A stretch of DNA of 46,300 nt, taken from positions 1 through 46,300 of the forward strand of contig JAFTUK010000012.1 in the NCBI GenBank assembly GCA_017466325.1, read 5' to 3'. Below the pieces are notes generated by a model. The model did not search any database, was not told the DNA's origin, and worked only from the letters and a program-made list of their open reading frames with translations. The position numbers were made by a program, and so were the translations under genes. The stretch is from Bacteroidaceae bacterium (lineage in GTDB: Bacteria; Bacteroidota; Bacteroidia; Bacteroidales; Bacteroidaceae). Below are positions 33,294-42,029 of the stretch, piece by piece. The stretch's first letter is position 1. Every line of letters begins with the position of its first letter.

Positions 33294-36200
33294 AATGTTA
33301 TGATGATTTCATTGTTTTCCACATATAGTCTCAATCCCGGGAAACCGCATGACGCATCATGCATGCGTACTATCTCGCGTGCCACGAAAGCATCCAGATT
33401 GCCCGCCTCTGGCGTGAACAGATTGTCGGGTATCTGCTTGCCCAACACCTTTATTCTTACTTCCCGGATTTTGTTAATGTCCTTGGTCTCAACCGAAATG
33501 GGTGCGTGTGAAATGGCAGCCATAATCCTACGTTTCAATTCGTACAGCACGCTTTCATCCATAGCGACCTTGAGGGCTGTCTGGCGTTGCGCCTGACCCA
33601 ACAGCATGGTGTACACATCATTGTAGTAGTTCATCAGCTGGAAAAGGTCCTTGGTGTCGGTATGCCTGTTCATAGCCATCTGCTGGATACGGGCAGGATA
33701 ATACATTGTCTCGTGCTTGATTGTGGAAAGGCTGTTGTCCAGAATACGGTTCTGGATGTGTACGCGGTCCAGCTCATACTGCACACGGTTGAGCGTCTCT
33801 GTCTGGAGGGACTGCAAATCCTCCTGCTGTCGCATCTCGTTCCTACGACGTCTGGAACGACGAACGGCAAATATCAGCCAGACAACGGAGAAAAGGAAGA
33901 ACAGCAGAGTGAAGAATAAAGACCATGTTATTTCCGTCTTTACCGTATGCAATCGCTTGGCATAGACAGGAAGATTGGGGTCTGCCGTGTATTGTCTGTA
34001 CAGGCGGACGCATTGCAGATTGTGGTTCCTGTACTCGTCCCACAAGCAGAGGTTCTGCGATGCAACAGCCATTTCATTCTCCACAAGCATACGTAAATAT
34101 ATGCTGTCTTCTGGTATAAGCTGGAGAAGTTGGCGGCCATGTTCCAATGCCTTGCCATAGCGGGCGGTAGCATTGTAATTGCATATTGAGTCGTAGCGGA
34201 CAAGCGCCTTGTCATATTCATTCCCGGCAAACACACCGACATTGAATAACAGGAAAGCAAGTACCGCAAGTACACGGGGAAGCCTGAACCAGAAACGGCT
34301 TCCCTTGCCTTCCTCGCTTTCAACACCGAAATCACAACAGTGAAAACGGCTTGAAAGTTTCTTCATCTGGCCGATAATGCCCTTACAGTTCATCAATCCG
34401 AAGCCAAATCCCTTGCCGTCACTCTGTGTCGGGTCATCGTCGTTTTTCACAGAAGAAATCCGGAATACCTTGCTGTTGTTTATCTTGTCCACATTCTCAG
34501 GAGTAAGACCGCAACCGGTATCCTTAACCGATATCTCAACTACATTATCGTCTGCATTTACCATTATGCTCACAGTGCCGCCGGAAGGCGTAAACTTGCG
34601 TGCATTGTCACAGAGCGTGTTAATCATGAAAAGCGTCAGGGCACGATCCGCCTTTACACAGATACCTTCTGCCGCAGCGACTTCAAGGCTGATACCTTTC
34701 TGCAGATAGGTGCTTCTGTTCTTGGCTATGGTATCCAGTAGCGGTTGCAATGGGAATGTGGTAATATTCATTGCCACCTTGCCCTGCTTTACCTGAATCC
34801 ATTCCGTAAGTATATCGTTTATACGAAGAATCTCTGCCGAAAGTTCGGCCACATACTCCATGTCCTGCGTGTTGAGCATGCGGTTTATGTATGGTACGAC
34901 GTTCTCGGCAAGGCTCACCTTTGCACGACGCTCAATATTGGACAGTTTTTCGCGAGCCAACTGCATCTCGCGTGCACGTGTCTCGTCTATCGTGAACTGC
35001 AGGGTTTCCTCCGCTTCGCGCTCCTGCCTCTGGCTGTGCTTTTTTAACCTTGCGTTCAAGGTGCGGAAAACCACAAACACTATCAGTATGAGGATGGCTA
35101 TGACAGAAAGGTTTATGTACAACCTGTAGTTATACGACTGCAATTCTTCGGCTCGAGCCTCTTCTTCAAGGTCCTGGCGCATTGACTCGAGAAGAGACAG
35201 GTAGATGTTGCGGTTCTGCATCGCCTTTTCCGTGTTGCCGAGCGCACTGTGTGTCAAGGACAGGCGTTCGTAGATGGCGGCTTCCCAATAAGGGACACGT
35301 TTTGCTTCTATCCTATGCTGCTTGGACACGATTTCAAGAGCCTCGTACAATGGTGCAAGAGCCTCCTCATAACGTTTCTGCCGGAAAAGCAATTCTGCCT
35401 TTGTACGCAACACGTTGGCTGTCTGGAAGCAGTCATTGTACTGGCGGAACAGTTTCAAAGAGTGGTTGGCAAGTCTCAGGGGCAATGAATCTTCGCAAGA
35501 CATCGTACCCGGCTCGGAATACTGTCCGACAATGAAGTCCATACCTCCACCGCGGTTGTTTCTCAGCAACGCCTGTATTCCAGGCTTCTCCAATAGGGTG
35601 GCAAGAGCCTGAAGACTATTGGCCTGGAAGTATTTGTCCTTACGACGCCGGGAAATGGTCAGTACGTGTGTAAGATAGTCGAATTCCTTCAATATGACAG
35701 TAACGCTATCCCCACTCAATATTCCTCCTGCACCAAGCAAATACATGTAACTGGTCCATTGTGCGGTATCCATAGGCAGCCTCATATAAGGCTCTATGCT
35801 GTTCATCTCGGCACGCGAGGCAGAATGCTGTTGGGAATAGAAATAGAATGTACATACAATGATGTGCATTTCCGTGCGTGCATACAGGACTCTGCTCCTG
35901 AGATGGGGGGATAGAAGATGAAGTTCCTCATCTATTCTGTCCAGCCTTCTCTCGGCACTATGCCATGCTCTGTAGAATGTCCGGAACTCGCCCGTTCTCT
36001 GCGACACCTTCATTCTCAGAACGTCAGCACATAGAAGTTCCACCTGATTGTTTGTCAGCGAATCAACCGCATCCAACGCTTTCATGGCGTCGCTGAAATG
36101 CATCTGCTGGTAAAGGACAAATGCCTTATGGCTTATGGCTTCTGCCTTGCCATCGGGATAATCTTCACTAAGGGTATATGCATAGTTGGCATAATGCAAT

Positions 36201-36331
36201 GACGAGTCGACATCAACATAACGAAGAAGGTATGCCCGACGATTCATTTCGTCGGGCATACTTGTGTCTTTCCGTGTACATGATGCAAACACGAGAAGCA
36301 CCATTAACGCAACAGCAATTCCTCTATTCAT
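33245..36331 (-). CDS. tandem-module sensor histidine kinase with two TPR sensor regions (DUF5112/DUF5113-like)
   Basis: A 1028-residue protein. Residues 1-18 are a signal with a lipobox-like FASC. About 30-400 is a helical TPR-type sensor, then a membrane helix (406-424), a dimerisation-like helix (455-515) and an HATPase domain (535-685): N-box NTLCDNARKF, G1 DTGCGL (604-609), G2 GKGFGFG. A second membrane helix (686-702) leads to another TPR-like periplasmic stretch (703-800), helix 801-823, then HETMYY at His873 and a C-terminal domain without a good ATP motif. In the first dimerisation helix the usual phospho-His site is Ala475 (LAENVVP). A degenerate His-box appears only in the second half. 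DUF names are from recall. Confidence 0.85.
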   Translation of the reverse strand: MNRGIAVALMVLLVFASCTRKDTSMPDEMNRRAYLLRYVDVDSSLHYANYAYTLSEDYPDGKAEAISHKAFVLYQQMHFSDAMKALDAVDSLTNNQVELLCADVLRMKVSQRTGEFRTFYRAWHSAERRLDRIDEELHLLSPHLRSRVLYARTEMHIIVCTFYFYSQQHSASRAEMNSIEPYMRLPMDTAQWTSYMYLLGAGGILSGDSVTVILKEFDYLTHVLTISRRRKDKYFQANSLQALATLLEKPGIQALLRNNRGGGMDFIVGQYSEPGTMSCEDSLPLRLANHSLKLFRQYNDCFQTANVLRTKAELLFRQKRYEEALAPLYEALEIVSKQHRIEAKRVPYWEAAIYERLSLTHSALGNTEKAMQNRNIYLSLLESMRQDLEEEARAEELQSYNYRLYINLSVIAILILIVFVVFRTLNARLKKHSQRQEREAEETLQFTIDETRAREMQLAREKLSNIERRAKVSLAENVVPYINRMLNTQDMEYVAELSAEILRINDILTEWIQVKQGKVAMNITTFPLQPLLDTIAKNRSTYLQKGISLEVAAAEGICVKADRALTLFMINTLCDNARKFTPSGGTVSIMVNADDNVVEISVKDTGCGLTPENVDKINNSKVFRISSVKNDDDPTQSDGKGFGFGLMNCKGIIGQMKKLSSRFHCCDFGVESEEGKGSRFWFRLPRVLAVLAFLLFNVGVFAGNEYDKALVRYDSICNYNATARYGKALEHGRQLLQLIPEDSIYLRMLVENEMAVASQNLCLWDEYRNHNLQCVRLYRQYTADPNLPVYAKRLHTVKTEITWSLFFTLLFFLFSVVWLIFAVRRSRRRRNEMRQQEDLQSLQTETLNRVQYELDRVHIQNRILDNSLSTIKHETMYYPARIQQMAMNRHTDTKDLFQLMNYYNDVYTMLLGQAQRQTALKVAMDESVLYELKRRIMAAISHAPISVETKDINKIREVRIKVLGKQIPDNLFTPEAGNLDAFVAREIVRMHDASCGFPGLRLYVENNEIIITLWKNSRLLSSKTFSWN

Positions 36332-36347
36332 ACCCTGACACTATGTT

Positions 36348-37598
36348 TCAGTCTTTGACAAAACGCTTGTCCATCGTATTTGACTGCATATTGCTGTTCA
36401 TGAATGGAGTCACCTTCATATCGTCTTCTGACTTGGCATTACCATGATGCTTTTCTAACATCTTGTCTATTTCTTCAAACTTCTGTCCCATGTTCAGGTT
36501 CAGGTAAATCCTGTACAACGGATTACCCCAACGGTCCAAATCATCCGGAATAAGTTCCCGAACCCTCTCCATCGGTTCAAGGGCACGACGATACAAAACC
36601 CTGCGCCTTGCCGTCTGATTCTCCGACAATGCCAAATTCAACAGGGGAATTCCTTTATTGTATAAGGCATCTATGTTGTCGCTCTCACGCTTCAGGCACT
36701 CGTCGCTCATGCTTATGCACTTCTCATAATCTCCTTGTGCCAGGGCAAACATGCTCATGGCAAACCAGTACATGGCCCTGTCCACATCTGACCTGACCAA
36801 CGAGTCTGTACGTGCGAGACCTTTTTCTATCTCCCCATGGCGCATATAATAATCCATAAGGTTCAAGAAGAAATAGTTGTAACCGGGATACAGGTCAACA
36901 CCCTCGTCCAGTATCTCCAGCCACTTGGCACTGTCACCGATATGAACATAACTGCGTGCCTTATATTCTGCCAGTGCGGGACGCTCTGCTTCTGAATTCA
37001 AGGCAATTGCCTTATCCACATGTTCCAGCACATGATAAGGGTTGTTTTCGTTCATTCCGCAGATTGTGGCCCAGTATGCTACACGTCCGATGACACTGTC
37101 CAAGTCTGTGGTGCATGTTTTGATGTACATGTCAAAAAAGGGATATGCCTCTGACCATTTGGATTTACGGAGCAGGAACTTGCCGCCTCCCAACAGGTTG
37201 TCCCGGTGCAATGCCCTCAGTTTTATGTTCTTGTTCTCGAATTTGCCTGATTCATCCACAGAATCACTGCTGAGGGTGTAATCATATATTTTAAGGACCG
37301 TCTGGTATAATTTTACGGTATCTAAATTCTGCTTCAGATAGGCTTGCATATTCAAGCCTTCGTTCTGACTCTGCTGTAACAGGGCACAGAGATTATACCC
37401 CTCTGCTCTCTGTTTGTCAGTAGTCGTGGGCAATGCCATGCTGTCAAGAAGAATACGTTCAATGTTTTCCTGACCTGAACCTGCCTTTATAGCAGCATGG
37501 GCTTCTTTGAACCTCTTCTTGATGGTCATCTTCTTTTGAGCATTAAGAGTAGTAAAAGAGAAGAGGCTCACAAATAATATAAGTAGTAGTCGAATCAT
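36348..37598 (-). CDS. secreted tetratricopeptide-repeat protein
   Basis: A 416-residue protein with a signal peptide (MIRLLLILFVSLFSFTTLNAQ, cleaved before about residue 21) and a mature part of alpha-helical repeats; recognisable repeat-like segments are near 190-210 (HVLEHVDKAIALNSEA), 255-275 and 290-320 (ALAQGDYEKCISMSDECLKRE). It starts the transcription unit containing the sensor kinase, whose start is 16 bp after this stop. A periplasmic ligand or stress sensor feeding the kinase is a reasonable guess but not shown. ATG 37598 is chosen because the signal peptide begins there. Confidence 0.78.
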   Translation of the reverse strand: MIRLLLILFVSLFSFTTLNAQKKMTIKKRFKEAHAAIKAGSGQENIERILLDSMALPTTTDKQRAEGYNLCALLQQSQNEGLNMQAYLKQNLDTVKLYQTVLKIYDYTLSSDSVDESGKFENKNIKLRALHRDNLLGGGKFLLRKSKWSEAYPFFDMYIKTCTTDLDSVIGRVAYWATICGMNENNPYHVLEHVDKAIALNSEAERPALAEYKARSYVHIGDSAKWLEILDEGVDLYPGYNYFFLNLMDYYMRHGEIEKGLARTDSLVRSDVDRAMYWFAMSMFALAQGDYEKCISMSDECLKRESDNIDALYNKGIPLLNLALSENQTARRRVLYRRALEPMERVRELIPDDLDRWGNPLYRIYLNLNMGQKFEEIDKMLEKHHGNAKSEDDMKVTPFMNSNMQSNTMDKRFVKD

Positions 37599-37622
37599 TA
37601 TAGAATCAACAGGAAGAGAATT

Positions 37623-37658
37623 TAAAAGGACTGCCACAACAGCATACCGTTGTGGCAG
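37623..37658 (-). terminator. terminator of the gyrA-TPR operon
   Basis: CTGCCACAAC (37631-37640) pairs with GTTGTGGCAG (37649-37658). On the minus strand the stem is followed by TCCTTTT (37630-37624), so it ends transcription from the TPR gene upstream on that strand. Confidence 0.85.
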
Positions 37659-37664
37659 CCTTTA

Positions 37665-37695
37665 TTGAACTTTAATATATCGTTACGTAATTTTG
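37665..37695 (+). promoter_or_regulatory. consensus promoter in antisense orientation
   Basis: TTG (37665-37667), 20 bp and TAATTTTG (37688-37695) form a full consensus reading into the 3' end of the minus-strand TPR gene. No plus-strand gene follows. It sits just beyond the hairpin of the terminator. Confidence 0.5.
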
Positions 37696-37705
37696 CAGAA
37701 ACTGA

Positions 37706-39094
37706 TTAGTTGAGGTATGCATCCATTTCAGCAGCCTTCTCCTTCTCACCAATGTTGTTATAGATAACCTTCAAGGGAGAGGCCCATTTGCTGGGATCCT
37801 TGTCTTCCAACTCGCGATACCTTTCAAAATAGGGAGCGGCCTTGGCGAAAAGACCCTTCACCTCATCCTCGGCAGCCTTGATGGCGGCCTGAGACTTCAT
37901 CTTCTTTCCGCTTATTTCACGTGCCTTCTCCAATGCGTTCTGATAATAGCAATAACCGCAATTGTAAACACCGTCAGCATAGTCGGGATCTATCTCCACA
38001 GACTTCTGGAAGAAGGTGATGGCATTGCTAAAGTCGCTCTTGGCATAGAAAGCAAAACCACGGCAGTAGTTTGCCACCTTACTCTCGGGATACTTCTCAA
38101 CCAATTCCTTGGTGTAGGCATCAACTGCCTCGTTACCGGCACTATTGTAATGAGCCATCAACTGCTGCATACCTATTTCGCCAACCTCGCTATCGGGAGC
38201 AAGAGCGATCATCTCCTTCATTGCTACAATCCACTCCTCTGTCTTGCCCTGGTCCTTCAGCATCTGGGGCTTTGCGCGAAGAACGAAGTTGTGGCTTTCC
38301 TTGTTGTCGAACTGCAAGGCCAGGTCATAATACTTGTCCATCAGTTCAGCGTTCTTGTCATTGAAAGCAGTATAGAAGATATTGAACGCAAATTGCGAAG
38401 CGGGATATTCGGGATTCTTCACGATGTCGTTGTCAGCCATCTCGGGATACTTGACAGGGAAGTTGATGTAAGCATCCAATGCCTTCTGTGCGCCTTCCAG
38501 GTCCTTTGCTTCAATGCAGAACTGACACAGGTAAGCATAGTATGTATGAGTCTTGGGGAACTTCAACTTTACAGACTGGATACTAAGATTCTGAGTCTGG
38601 TCTTCCACATTACCCCATGTCAGCTGGCCGTGGCATGCATCGGTAATGGCGAAGATTGAAGATGCAAGTGCTTCACGGTTATAGGGTTCCTTCTTGGAAG
38701 CCTTTACCAGTTCGCTGTTCAAGACCATTGTTGCCATGTCGTCCAGTGCCTTGTATGCCTGGAACTTCTTGTTGTCCTTGATGTACTCGGTAGAGAGTGC
38801 TTCTGTCAGAAGTGCGATACCCTCAAGAGATACTGTCTGGATCTTGGCCTCGTTTTCTGCAATCAACAAATCATTGGAAGACTCGCCCTTCTGCTGCTCC
38901 ATCTGGATAGCCTGATAAAGGGTCTGTACCTCTGTTGCACAAGCCATACCGTCGCTGAGTTTCTTGTTGGCCTGCTTGGTGGCTTCTTTCAACGCGGCCT
39001 TGGCAGCCTTTTCAGCAGCCTTCTCTTCGGGAGTCTGAGCCATCACACTACCTGTAAATAGTGCAAGGGCAATGGTGAAAAGAATCTTTTTCAT
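37706..39094 (-). CDS. secreted TPR protein
   Basis: A 462-residue protein with a signal peptide (MKKILFTIALALFTGSVMAQ) and a Lys/Ala/Glu-rich mature start (TPEEKAAEKAAKAALKEATK). TPR-like units are visible, e.g. FAFYAKSDFSNAITFFQKSVEIDPDYADGVYNCGYCYY (about 350-390, in parts), and a C-terminal QAAIKAAEDEVKGLFAKAAPYFERY. It is 30 bp after gyrA on the same strand, hence probably co-transcribed. It may be an envelope assembly or maintenance protein; no precise role can be assigned. Confidence 0.8.
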   Translation of the reverse strand: MKKILFTIALALFTGSVMAQTPEEKAAEKAAKAALKEATKQANKKLSDGMACATEVQTLYQAIQMEQQKGESSNDLLIAENEAKIQTVSLEGIALLTEALSTEYIKDNKKFQAYKALDDMATMVLNSELVKASKKEPYNREALASSIFAITDACHGQLTWGNVEDQTQNLSIQSVKLKFPKTHTYYAYLCQFCIEAKDLEGAQKALDAYINFPVKYPEMADNDIVKNPEYPASQFAFNIFYTAFNDKNAELMDKYYDLALQFDNKESHNFVLRAKPQMLKDQGKTEEWIVAMKEMIALAPDSEVGEIGMQQLMAHYNSAGNEAVDAYTKELVEKYPESKVANYCRGFAFYAKSDFSNAITFFQKSVEIDPDYADGVYNCGYCYYQNALEKAREISGKKMKSQAAIKAAEDEVKGLFAKAAPYFERYRELEDKDPSKWASPLKVIYNNIGEKEKAAEMDAYLN

Positions 39095-39124
39095 AATTAA
39101 TGTTGTTTAGTGGTTTGGTTATTA

Positions 39125-41710
39125 TCATTCATTAGTCTCATTGAAATCAAATTCGCCCTGTACCTCACCCTTTGCCTCGGGGGTCTGCTCAACCGGAGTT
39201 TCTGTCTGAATGGTTTGGGCATCGTTCATCTCTACTTCGGGAGCAGTAGACTCCTCTTCTTCGTCGGAACGAGGAACCACACATACGTGGGCAATGCTGT
39301 CGCCACGCTTCTTCAGTTCTATCAACTTGGTTCCCTGGGTGGCACGGTTCTTGGTTTCCTTGATGTCATCAACATGCAGACGTATTACGGTACCCGACTT
39401 GTTGATTATCATCAGGTCGTCTTCCTCGGTAACGACCTGCAGGGTAACAAGTTTGTTGTCGTCCACGAGGTTCATGGCCTTCACGCCCTTGGCATGGCGT
39501 TTGGTCTTGCGGTATGCCTCCACAGAGGTGTACTTGCCCCAACCCTTGTCGCTCATTACCAGGATGCTCTCGTTCTCGGGATCGTTGATTACTGCCATTC
39601 CGATTACCTCATCCTCACCGTCGTTGTCCAGGACAATGCTCTGCACACCGGTGCTCACACGTCCCATGGTACGGACGTCTGATTCATTGAAGCGAACGGC
39701 ACGGCCATTGCGGTTGGCAACGATGACTTCATCTGTTCCGTTGGTGAGGTTCACGGCAATCACCCTGTCCTCCTCACGGATATTGATGGCGTTCACACCA
39801 TTGGTTCTGGGACGGCTGTACTCTGTCAGACAGGTCTTCTTGATGATACCGTCCTTGGTGGCAAAGACAACATAGTGTGACTTGCAGAAGTCGGGATCCT
39901 GCAACTTGCGGATAAGCAGACATGCCTGCACCTTGTCGCCGGGTTCTATCTGCAGCATGTTCTGTATGGCACGACCCTTGTTCTGCTTCGTTCCCTCGGG
40001 TATGTCATATACCTTCAGCCAGTAGCAACGTCCACGGTCGGTGAAGAACATCATGGTATTGTGCATGGTGCCGGTGTAGAGATGCTCTATGAAGTCGTTG
40101 TCGCGTGTAGCGGAGCCCTTTGAACCTATACCGCCACGTCCCTGTGCACGGAACTCGGCCAAGGGAGTACGCTTGATATAGCCCATGTGGCTGATGGTAA
40201 CGACCACCTCGTCGTCGGCATAGAAGTCCTCGGCATTGAACTCCTCGGCACTGGGCATGATCTGGGTCTTGCGCTCGTCGGCATACTTCTCCTTCACCTC
40301 GATGAGTTCGTCCTTGATTACCTTGCGGCACAGGTTGTCGTCGGTAAGTATCTGGTTGTAGTATGCTATCTTTGCCTGCAGGTCGTCGAACTCGTTGTGC
40401 AAATCCTCCTGACGAAGGCCTGTCAACTGGCTGAGGCGCATATCCACAATGGCCTTTGACTGAAGTTCGTCCAGATTGAAGCGCACCTCCAGATTGCGCT
40501 GGGCATCCTGGGGAGTCTTGCTTCCACGGATAATGTGTACCACCTCGTCGATGTTGTCGCTGGCAATGATCAGGCCTTCCAGTATGTGTGCACGTTCCTC
40601 TGCCTTCTTCAGGTCGTACTTGGTACGACGGATAACCACCTCATGACGGTGCTCGACGAAATTGCTGATGCAATCCTTCAGGGTGAGCAGACGGGGACGA
40701 CCCTTGACCAGTGCAATGGCGTTCACGCTGAAACTTGTCTGCAAGGGTGTCATCTTGAACAATTTATTCAAGACAACGCGGGCATTGGCATCGCGCTTCA
40801 CGTCCACAACGATACGCATGCCTTCACGGTCGCTCTCATCATTGGCATTGCTGATACCGTCCAGTTTGCCCTCCTTCATCAGTTCGGCAATGTACTCGAT
40901 AAGTTGTGCCTTGTTGACACCATAGGGTATCTCCGTGACAACGATCTTGTCGTGCTGGTCATGTGCCTCAATATCGGCCTTGGCACGCATGATGACGCGT
41001 CCGCGACCTGTTTCGTAGGCATCCTTTATTCCCTGCAAGCCCATGATGTAGGCACCCGTTGGGAAGTCGGGGCCCTTCACGTACTGCATCAAGGCCTCGG
41101 TATCCATCTCCGGATTGTCAACGTATGCCACACAGGCATCAATAACCTCACCAAGGTTGTGGGTGGGGATGTTCGTTGCCATACCAACGGCAATACCTGT
41201 GGCACCGTTGACCAGCAGGTTGGGGATACGTGTAGGCATTACGGTAGGCTCCTGCAGGGTATCGTCGAAGTTGTTGGTCATGTTCACCGTATCCTTCTCC
41301 AAATCCTCCATCATAGCCTCGCCCATCATGCTGAGGCGTGCTTCGGTGTAACGCATTGCCGCAGCACCGTCACCGTCTACCGAGCCAAAGTTTCCCTGAC
41401 CGTCAATAAGCGTATAGCGCATGTTCCAGTCCTGTGCCATGCGCACCAGTGCGCCATACACGGAACTGTCGCCATGGGGATGATACTTACCAAGCACCTC
41501 ACCCACTATACGGGCACTCTTCTTGTAGGGTTTGTTGTGCGTGTTGCCCAATCCCTCCATACCGAAGAGGATGCGGCGGTGAACGGGTTTGAAACCGTCG
41601 CGCACGTCGGGCAAGGCACGAGCCACAATGACGCTCATCGAGTAGTCAATGTAGCTTTTCCTCATCTCGGACTCAATGTCCACTTTGATGATTCTTTCCT
41701 GATCTTCCAT
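39125..41710 (-). CDS. gyrA: DNA gyrase subunit A
   Basis: GyrA cuts and rejoins DNA in the gyrase A2B2 complex that introduces negative supercoils. The 861-residue protein has the N-terminal winged-helix region DYSMSVIVARALPDVRDGFKPVHRR (in parts), the quinolone-binding segment HPHGDSSVYGALVRM (77-91) and the catalytic Tyr121 in AAAMRYTEARL. The C-terminal beta-pinwheel has a GyrA-box-like GQGRGGIGSKG (near 535) and repeats of RGKVKRT type, ending in an acidic tail. Codon 86 is Gly where E. coli has Asp87 (see findings). A full promoter lies upstream at 41765-41795. Confidence 0.97.
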   Translation of the reverse strand: MEDQERIIKVDIESEMRKSYIDYSMSVIVARALPDVRDGFKPVHRRILFGMEGLGNTHNKPYKKSARIVGEVLGKYHPHGDSSVYGALVRMAQDWNMRYTLIDGQGNFGSVDGDGAAAMRYTEARLSMMGEAMMEDLEKDTVNMTNNFDDTLQEPTVMPTRIPNLLVNGATGIAVGMATNIPTHNLGEVIDACVAYVDNPEMDTEALMQYVKGPDFPTGAYIMGLQGIKDAYETGRGRVIMRAKADIEAHDQHDKIVVTEIPYGVNKAQLIEYIAELMKEGKLDGISNANDESDREGMRIVVDVKRDANARVVLNKLFKMTPLQTSFSVNAIALVKGRPRLLTLKDCISNFVEHRHEVVIRRTKYDLKKAEERAHILEGLIIASDNIDEVVHIIRGSKTPQDAQRNLEVRFNLDELQSKAIVDMRLSQLTGLRQEDLHNEFDDLQAKIAYYNQILTDDNLCRKVIKDELIEVKEKYADERKTQIMPSAEEFNAEDFYADDEVVVTISHMGYIKRTPLAEFRAQGRGGIGSKGSATRDNDFIEHLYTGTMHNTMMFFTDRGRCYWLKVYDIPEGTKQNKGRAIQNMLQIEPGDKVQACLLIRKLQDPDFCKSHYVVFATKDGIIKKTCLTEYSRPRTNGVNAINIREEDRVIAVNLTNGTDEVIVANRNGRAVRFNESDVRTMGRVSTGVQSIVLDNDGEDEVIGMAVINDPENESILVMSDKGWGKYTSVEAYRKTKRHAKGVKAMNLVDDNKLVTLQVVTEEDDLMIINKSGTVIRLHVDDIKETKNRATQGTKLIELKKRGDSIAHVCVVPRSDEEEESTAPEVEMNDAQTIQTETPVEQTPEAKGEVQGEFDFNETNE

Positions 41711-41764
41711 TTATAAAAATTTAGTACAATATCATATAAAAGGGGCTCATACCCTTATTCCGTG

Positions 41765-41795
41765 CAAATTTAGTCATTTTTCGCGATTCGAGCAA
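41765..41795 (-). promoter_or_regulatory. gyrA promoter, TTG-N20-TAAATTTG
   Basis: On the minus strand: TTG (41795-41793), 20 bp, TAAATTTG (41772-41765), with a leader of about 50 nt to ATG 41710. Confidence 0.82.
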
Positions 41796-41860
41796 GAAAT
41801 CGGTCAAGAAACACCTTGCCTGAGTGTTAAAATAACAACATTTATCATTTCGCGTTTAAC

Positions 41861-41950
41861 GGTGAGGGGTTAGCGGGTGAGCGGTGAGCGGTGAGCGGGT
41901 GAGCGGTGAGCGGTGAGCGGTGAGCGGGTGAGCGGTGAGCGGGTGAGCGG
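41861..41950. repeat. 7-8 bp tandem repeat array (GTGAGCG/GGTGAGCG)
   Basis: About 11-12 units of GGTGAGC or GGGTGAGC run head to tail with alternation between 7 and 8 bp, preceded by a variant (ggtgaggggttagcg). It is flanked on the left by cgtttaac. Confidence 0.9.
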
Positions 41951-41957
41951 ATCAAGA

Positions 41958-41989
41958 CAAAAAAAATACGGTCCTGCACAGAACCGTAT
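41958..41989 (-). terminator. terminator of the aminotransferase-dehydratase operon
   Basis: ATACGGT (41966-41972) pairs with ACCGTAT (41983-41989), and the minus strand continues with TTTTTTTT (41966-41959). Confidence 0.85.
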
Positions 41990-42029
41990 CATTATCATGC
42001 CATCATGCCATGCGGAAGGCATCGCAAGT

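Larger units (their letters stand above)
41711..42029. other. 319-bp region with gyrA promoter, repeat array and terminator
   Basis: It contains the gyrA promoter (41765-41795), a GTGAGCGG-type repeat array (41861-41950), and the terminator of the sugar operon (41958-41989). A reading frame across the array translates only the repeat and is rejected. Confidence 0.75.
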
